Source of the DNA: Haliotis asinina
Lineage: Eukaryota; Mollusca; Gastropoda; Lepetellida; Haliotidae
DNA length: 64,000 bases
Direction of reading: 5' to 3'
Assembly (NCBI RefSeq): GCF_037392515.1
Contig: NC_090288.1
Location: 3,155,501 to 3,219,500 of the forward strand
Under the pieces are notes generated by a model. The model saw only the letters and a program-made list of their open reading frames with translations, did not search any database and was not told the DNA's origin. The translations under genes and the position numbers were made by a program. Shown in pieces: positions 61,001-64,000 of this stretch; within the stretch, counting starts at the first letter, position 1, and each line of letters opens with the position of its first letter.

Positions 61001-62043
61001 GCAGGTGAGGGTATCTACTTGCTGAAACACAACGGTCAGGTCAGATCAAACACTAAGGTAATGCATAACAAGCTTATCACTGAATGCTAGATTTCTTTAC
61101 TACAGATGAGCTTGAGAAGGCTACCCCCAGCAGTCAGCAATAGTTCATGTCTTTTCAAGCAAACTTGAGACAAACAAGCATGGCTACACACAAAATCATC
61201 ATGCTTGATCATCAAAGTCCTTTCTGTTAACACTTGTGAAAACTCTTTACCAGAATCACCATGGAAAAGATGAGTGAGCACTATCAACAAAGTAAGAAAC
61301 TTTGAAATCTGTGTCACTAACAAGAGCACTGATACTGACTCACCTCACCAGTCAACTTGCTTGACAGTTTCACATCACCAGAGAACGTCCCAATTAACAA
61401 GTACTTTTCATCAGACTGGAAACAAGAATAAAGACATATGTGCAATCTTCATCAAATATTGTGTTCTTTGTGTACAGATGGTAATGAATTGACACACTTC
61501 TGCACATATTCTTGAACAAAATGTCTGAAAAACCCATGAGATCATTTATTGTGTATTGTCTTGAAGTTTGTGATAGTTTATCACTACACATTATGATTCA
61601 CTATATCAGTAGTGTTTCCTAATTGCTTAGCCCTGTTTATCATGCACAGAATAGGAATATTGAATAATTTGTTTCATAAAATAAGCCTGAAATAGCAGTC
61701 ACTAGTACATTATTCCGTTCAGTTAAATTTTTCCCAATAAGTCAGAATAATCATTTTACTGACCAAGACCCAGCATATGAAATCTTTTAACAATATTTGT
61801 CAGTTGGTATGTCAGGATCTCTTAGTACTCACACTAAAGGCACAACAAGCAAATCCGTCTTCATCCCCATCTCGGTACGTCCTCACTGGCCGGAACCTGC
61901 ACACACAAAGTACAATCAACAGACATGAAGAGGAAATAACTAGAAATACCAGTTAAATAACTGAAGTAGGATGACACTCACCTGCTGTAGATATACTTCC
62001 TATTGCATCTGGCTCCATCCATGCCACCAAATCTTGGACAAAT
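54504..62043 (-). CDS. DCAF1: DCAF1 (VprBP), 3' part: 13 exons, C-terminal 427 residues
   Basis: Exons in order: 61982-62043, 61833-61896, 61344-61415, 60965-61021, 60555-60637, 59714-59795, 58827-59060, 58045-58135, 57302-57403, 56216-56292, 55471-55557, 54909-55035, 54504-54649 (stop TAA). Every junction is AG/GT and phases chain without a break (1284 nt). Residues match the DCAF1 C-terminal half as I remember it: [11 protein letters not shown] at the first junction, [20 protein letters not shown] with [52 protein letters not shown], then a long Asp/Glu tail. DCAF1 is the substrate receptor of the CUL4-DDB1 ubiquitin ligase, mainly nuclear. The N-terminal armadillo-like and LisH parts (roughly 1000 residues) lie beyond 64000. 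The exon at 58827 uses the weak donor gtatcc. Confidence 0.95.
58045..59060 (-). CDS. DCAF1: DCAF1 exons with the two WDxR motifs
   Basis: Exon 58827-59060 (78 codons) encodes the blades with [18 protein letters not shown] and [13 protein letters not shown]. Exon 58045-58135 begins [18 protein letters not shown]. The WDVR and WDIR boxes are the motifs by which DCAF proteins dock on DDB1, and both are intact. The second box starts exactly at the splice acceptor, so the choice of the gtatcc donor upstream decides that the motif is preceded by Val. Confidence 0.93.
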
Positions 62044-62421
62044 CTGAATGAATCACAAAAAAGGCCATGAAACATCTTTTCGTTGGAAACTGCATCAAAC
62101 CTGGAAAAGTGAATTAAAGCTTCAACCTTAAAACTGCTTATCTGGTTAATCAATCTGGCTTCACATTCAATAATTCTTAAGTGACTGTCTTTACTCATTT
62201 CTAAATACTGATAGGTACATTTATTGGTTGTGAAAAGCAGTAAAGAATTTGCAGAATATTCAACAGGCATCTGGCTACATGTTTGACAGGGAAGCAGTAC
62301 AATGAACGTCAACTTTTAGGGATCGGGTAGAGCTAAAATTTAGTGCTTTTGTATCTTACCTTTTGTCATGCCATTTGCATCACCAACAACGTTGCAATTT
62401 ATGTAATATTCACATTAGAAC

Positions 62422-62480
62422 ATGTAATTTTCTGAATAAAATTAATATAATTTATACTTATCCTGACTCATGCTTAATTG
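62422..62480 (+). repeat. DIRS right inverted terminal repeat
   Basis: ATGTAATTTTCTGAATAAAA .. CTTATCCTGACTCATGCTTA. Inverse complement of 62704-62752 with a few changes; homology stops at 62422, the probable element end. Confidence 0.75.
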
Positions 62481-62703
62481 CATACTCTCCTCTTCCTGGC
62501 CAAGGTAGTGGAACACCTGAAATCTTTGGAAGTTCCCTTCGAAAAGAAGCGGACTTAAAATCACACTCACCCACATACTACCTCCCTTTTCCCGTGCACA
62601 TGGTCAGCTGACCGCCATGCTACTTCACTCTCTCCTGTAATCGCCTGACATGAGAATGCGAGAATTCAGCATGTCTGTGAGGGGCGGCTTGGAGGGCTTT
62701 AGC

Positions 62704-62784
62704 CATGAGTCAGGATAAGTATAAAATATCAATTTCATTCAGAAAATTACATATTTTTCCTTATCCTGACTCATGCTTAATTGC
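62704..62784. repeat. DIRS internal complementary region
   Basis: CATGAGTCAGGATAAG at 62704 and CTTATCCTGACTCATG at 62760 form an inverted pair with AT-rich DNA between. The first arm complements the terminal repeat at 62422-62480; the second (62759-62784) is a direct copy of its inner part. Confidence 0.75.
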
Positions 62785-62906
62785 TTACAGAATCCGGCGG
62801 TGGGTCAGGCCAGGCTGGATTCTGCTGTCAGCGCATAGACTTTCCACTTAATTACTCTGCAGAGCGTCTGGCTTCCGTAAGTCATGTGATAAATTGTTGA
62901 GTTAAG

Positions 62907-63970
62907 TCAGCGTCGTTGGGGAACTGTTAGTTGCTGAGCAACGGCAAGTGGTCCAAACTGATGAATGCCAGTGACGTCCTCCATGGCTGTGTCTTGCAAA
63001 GAATGGTTGGCGAATACTGTATTTGACTTCCAAAAACAGCCTTCCATAAAACATGAAGTAGATAGCGAGCAATTCCCATGTAGCACTAGTGTAGAGGCTA
63101 GAGCTCTGACATCATGTGGGTTAGAGGCTCGTGGAGGGTCTAATCCTGCTGCTTTATATGCTCTAAGTATAACAGCTCTGATCCACACTGAGATAGTGTT
63201 GTGGGATACTTCTGTGGGTGTCTCAGTAGATATAGGGATAAATAGGCGCTTGAAACGCTGTCTTCTAGACTTGGTACATGCAATGTATGTTTTCAATGCT
63301 CTCACAGGACATAATGATAAATCTTGTGTATGATGCGGTCCTAAGATTGAAGACAAAGCCGGTATACGGAACTGTCTATTTGGTTGACCTGGCACTTGAT
63401 TCTTTGCTATGAAGTCCCATCTTAGACCTAAATGAGCTGTTTCCTGGTGACTTGTGTCGAAGCTTGTTCGATTAAAGTCTACAGCATGAATTTCTGATAT
63501 TGTTGCCGCTGTAGCCAAGGCAAGTAGAAATAGCGTCTTTTGAGTCAACATTTCAGTTGACGTTCGATCAAGTGGTTCATATACATCACTTGTGAGATGT
63601 TGGAGTACAATATTCAGATCCCATGCTAGAGCTCTAAATCTGTGTTGCTGATCTTCCAACTTGAAGGAACGCAATAAAGCAATGAGCTCTGGTACTTTAG
63701 TCAGTTTGGTCCCTGTTCCCATGGTGATGACTGAGCTGAGAGCAGCTAAATATGTAGATAATGTAGAACCCTTCAGACCTTTAGACTGACGTAAATAGCA
63801 TAAATAATCTGATATTTGAGGATGAGTTGCCTTGTTTGCCGAAAATCCCTTTTTCCTGGCATACACTTGTCATAAAGTGTGTGAGTGGATTTCCATAAAG
63901 CTAAGGTTACTGCTTACGCCGCTGTCGCTGAATATCCTCTACATTTCAAACAAGTTTTAATACGGTCCAT
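62907..63970 (-). pseudogene. DIRS-type tyrosine recombinase, inactivated
   Basis: An open frame of about 319 codons (63866 down to 62907) carries a core-binding region (THPQISDYLCYLRQSKGLKG) and the catalytic domain. HDVRALAS supplies the conserved His and second Arg, and FWKSNTVFANHSLQD is the terminal box. At the first Arg position the text is ATAATISEIHA, with Thr where Arg is expected. Where the nucleophilic Tyr is expected (ANHxLQD) there is Ser. Upstream, further family sequence (KTCLKCRGYSATAA, LALWKSTHTLYDK) lies in another frame with an in-frame TAA, so there is a frameshift near 63865 and a stop near 63915. The enzyme is almost certainly dead. Residue assignments are from memory of the family. 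Confidence 0.8.
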
Positions 63971-64000
63971 ACAGAATACTGATGTTTGGCTGTGTGTTTG

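Larger units (their letters stand above)
62422..64000 (-). mobile_element. 3' part of a DIRS-type tyrosine-recombinase retroelement
   Basis: A decayed tyrosine recombinase gene (62907-63970) is followed by repeats in DIRS order: internal complementary region (62704-62784), then the right inverted terminal repeat (62422-62480). The element continues past 64000, where Gag and reverse transcriptase would be expected. It lies upstream of the first visible DCAF1 exon in that gene's orientation, thus within a DCAF1 intron, in the same orientation. Confidence 0.8.

Noticed and set aside
62046..62421. Additional DCAF1 exon near the donor-like ATGACAAAAG|gtaaga at about 62357
   Set aside because: No acceptor AG lies at a sensible distance upstream and the translation does not match the expected DCAF1 segment.

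Overview
This is a window of animal nuclear DNA, most likely from a gastropod mollusc. Genes are split by GT-AG introns, intergenic DNA is AT-rich, and tRNA-derived SINEs, Tc1/mariner copies, a DIRS-type retroelement and many minisatellites are present. The SINEs have tails of the form GGCGTAAAACTCACTCAC and resemble repeats I associate with abalone-like vetigastropods. That taxonomic guess is from memory and was not tested.

Two protein-coding genes are well supported, both on the minus strand. (1) An HMGA gene (8600-22676) has four coding exons. Three carry one AT-hook each and the fourth carries an acidic tail, giving 97 residues; every intron is phase 0. The introns are 387, 6155 and 7241 bp, and the last contains an apparently complete Tc1-type transposon. 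Below the stop codon lies several kilobases of SINE-free DNA, probably a long 3' UTR. It holds two perfect let-7 8-mer sites (3825-3832, 4412-4419) and several minisatellites. (2) The 3' part of DCAF1 (VprBP), the substrate receptor of the CUL4-DDB1 ubiquitin ligase, occupies 54504-62043. Thirteen exons were assembled with continuous phase (427 codons plus stop), covering the end of the WD40 propeller, both WDxR motifs and the acidic C terminus. Its 5' half lies beyond position 64000.

Layout: 1-1300 is a C-rich minisatellite and unassigned DNA. 1400-8600 is the putative HMGA 3' UTR. 8600-22676 is HMGA with large introns. 22677-23130 is a CpG-containing 5' region. 23.1-46 kb is intergenic, with about two dozen SINE copies, a broken Tc1 copy split by a SINE fragment, two oppositely oriented arrays of the same 20-bp monomer (25.9-26.7 and 29.5-30.4 kb), and palindromic MITE-like elements. 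46-50.5 kb is mostly unassigned. 50.5-54.5 kb is the DCAF1 3' flank with 29-bp minisatellites. 54.5-62 kb is DCAF1. 62.4-64 kb is the 3' end of a decayed DIRS-type element, with inverted terminal and internal complementary repeats, lying inside a DCAF1 intron.

The two genes are not an operon and no functional link between them is visible. No convincing third protein gene was found. The longest other open frames are tandem repeats or fall in unsupported sequence.
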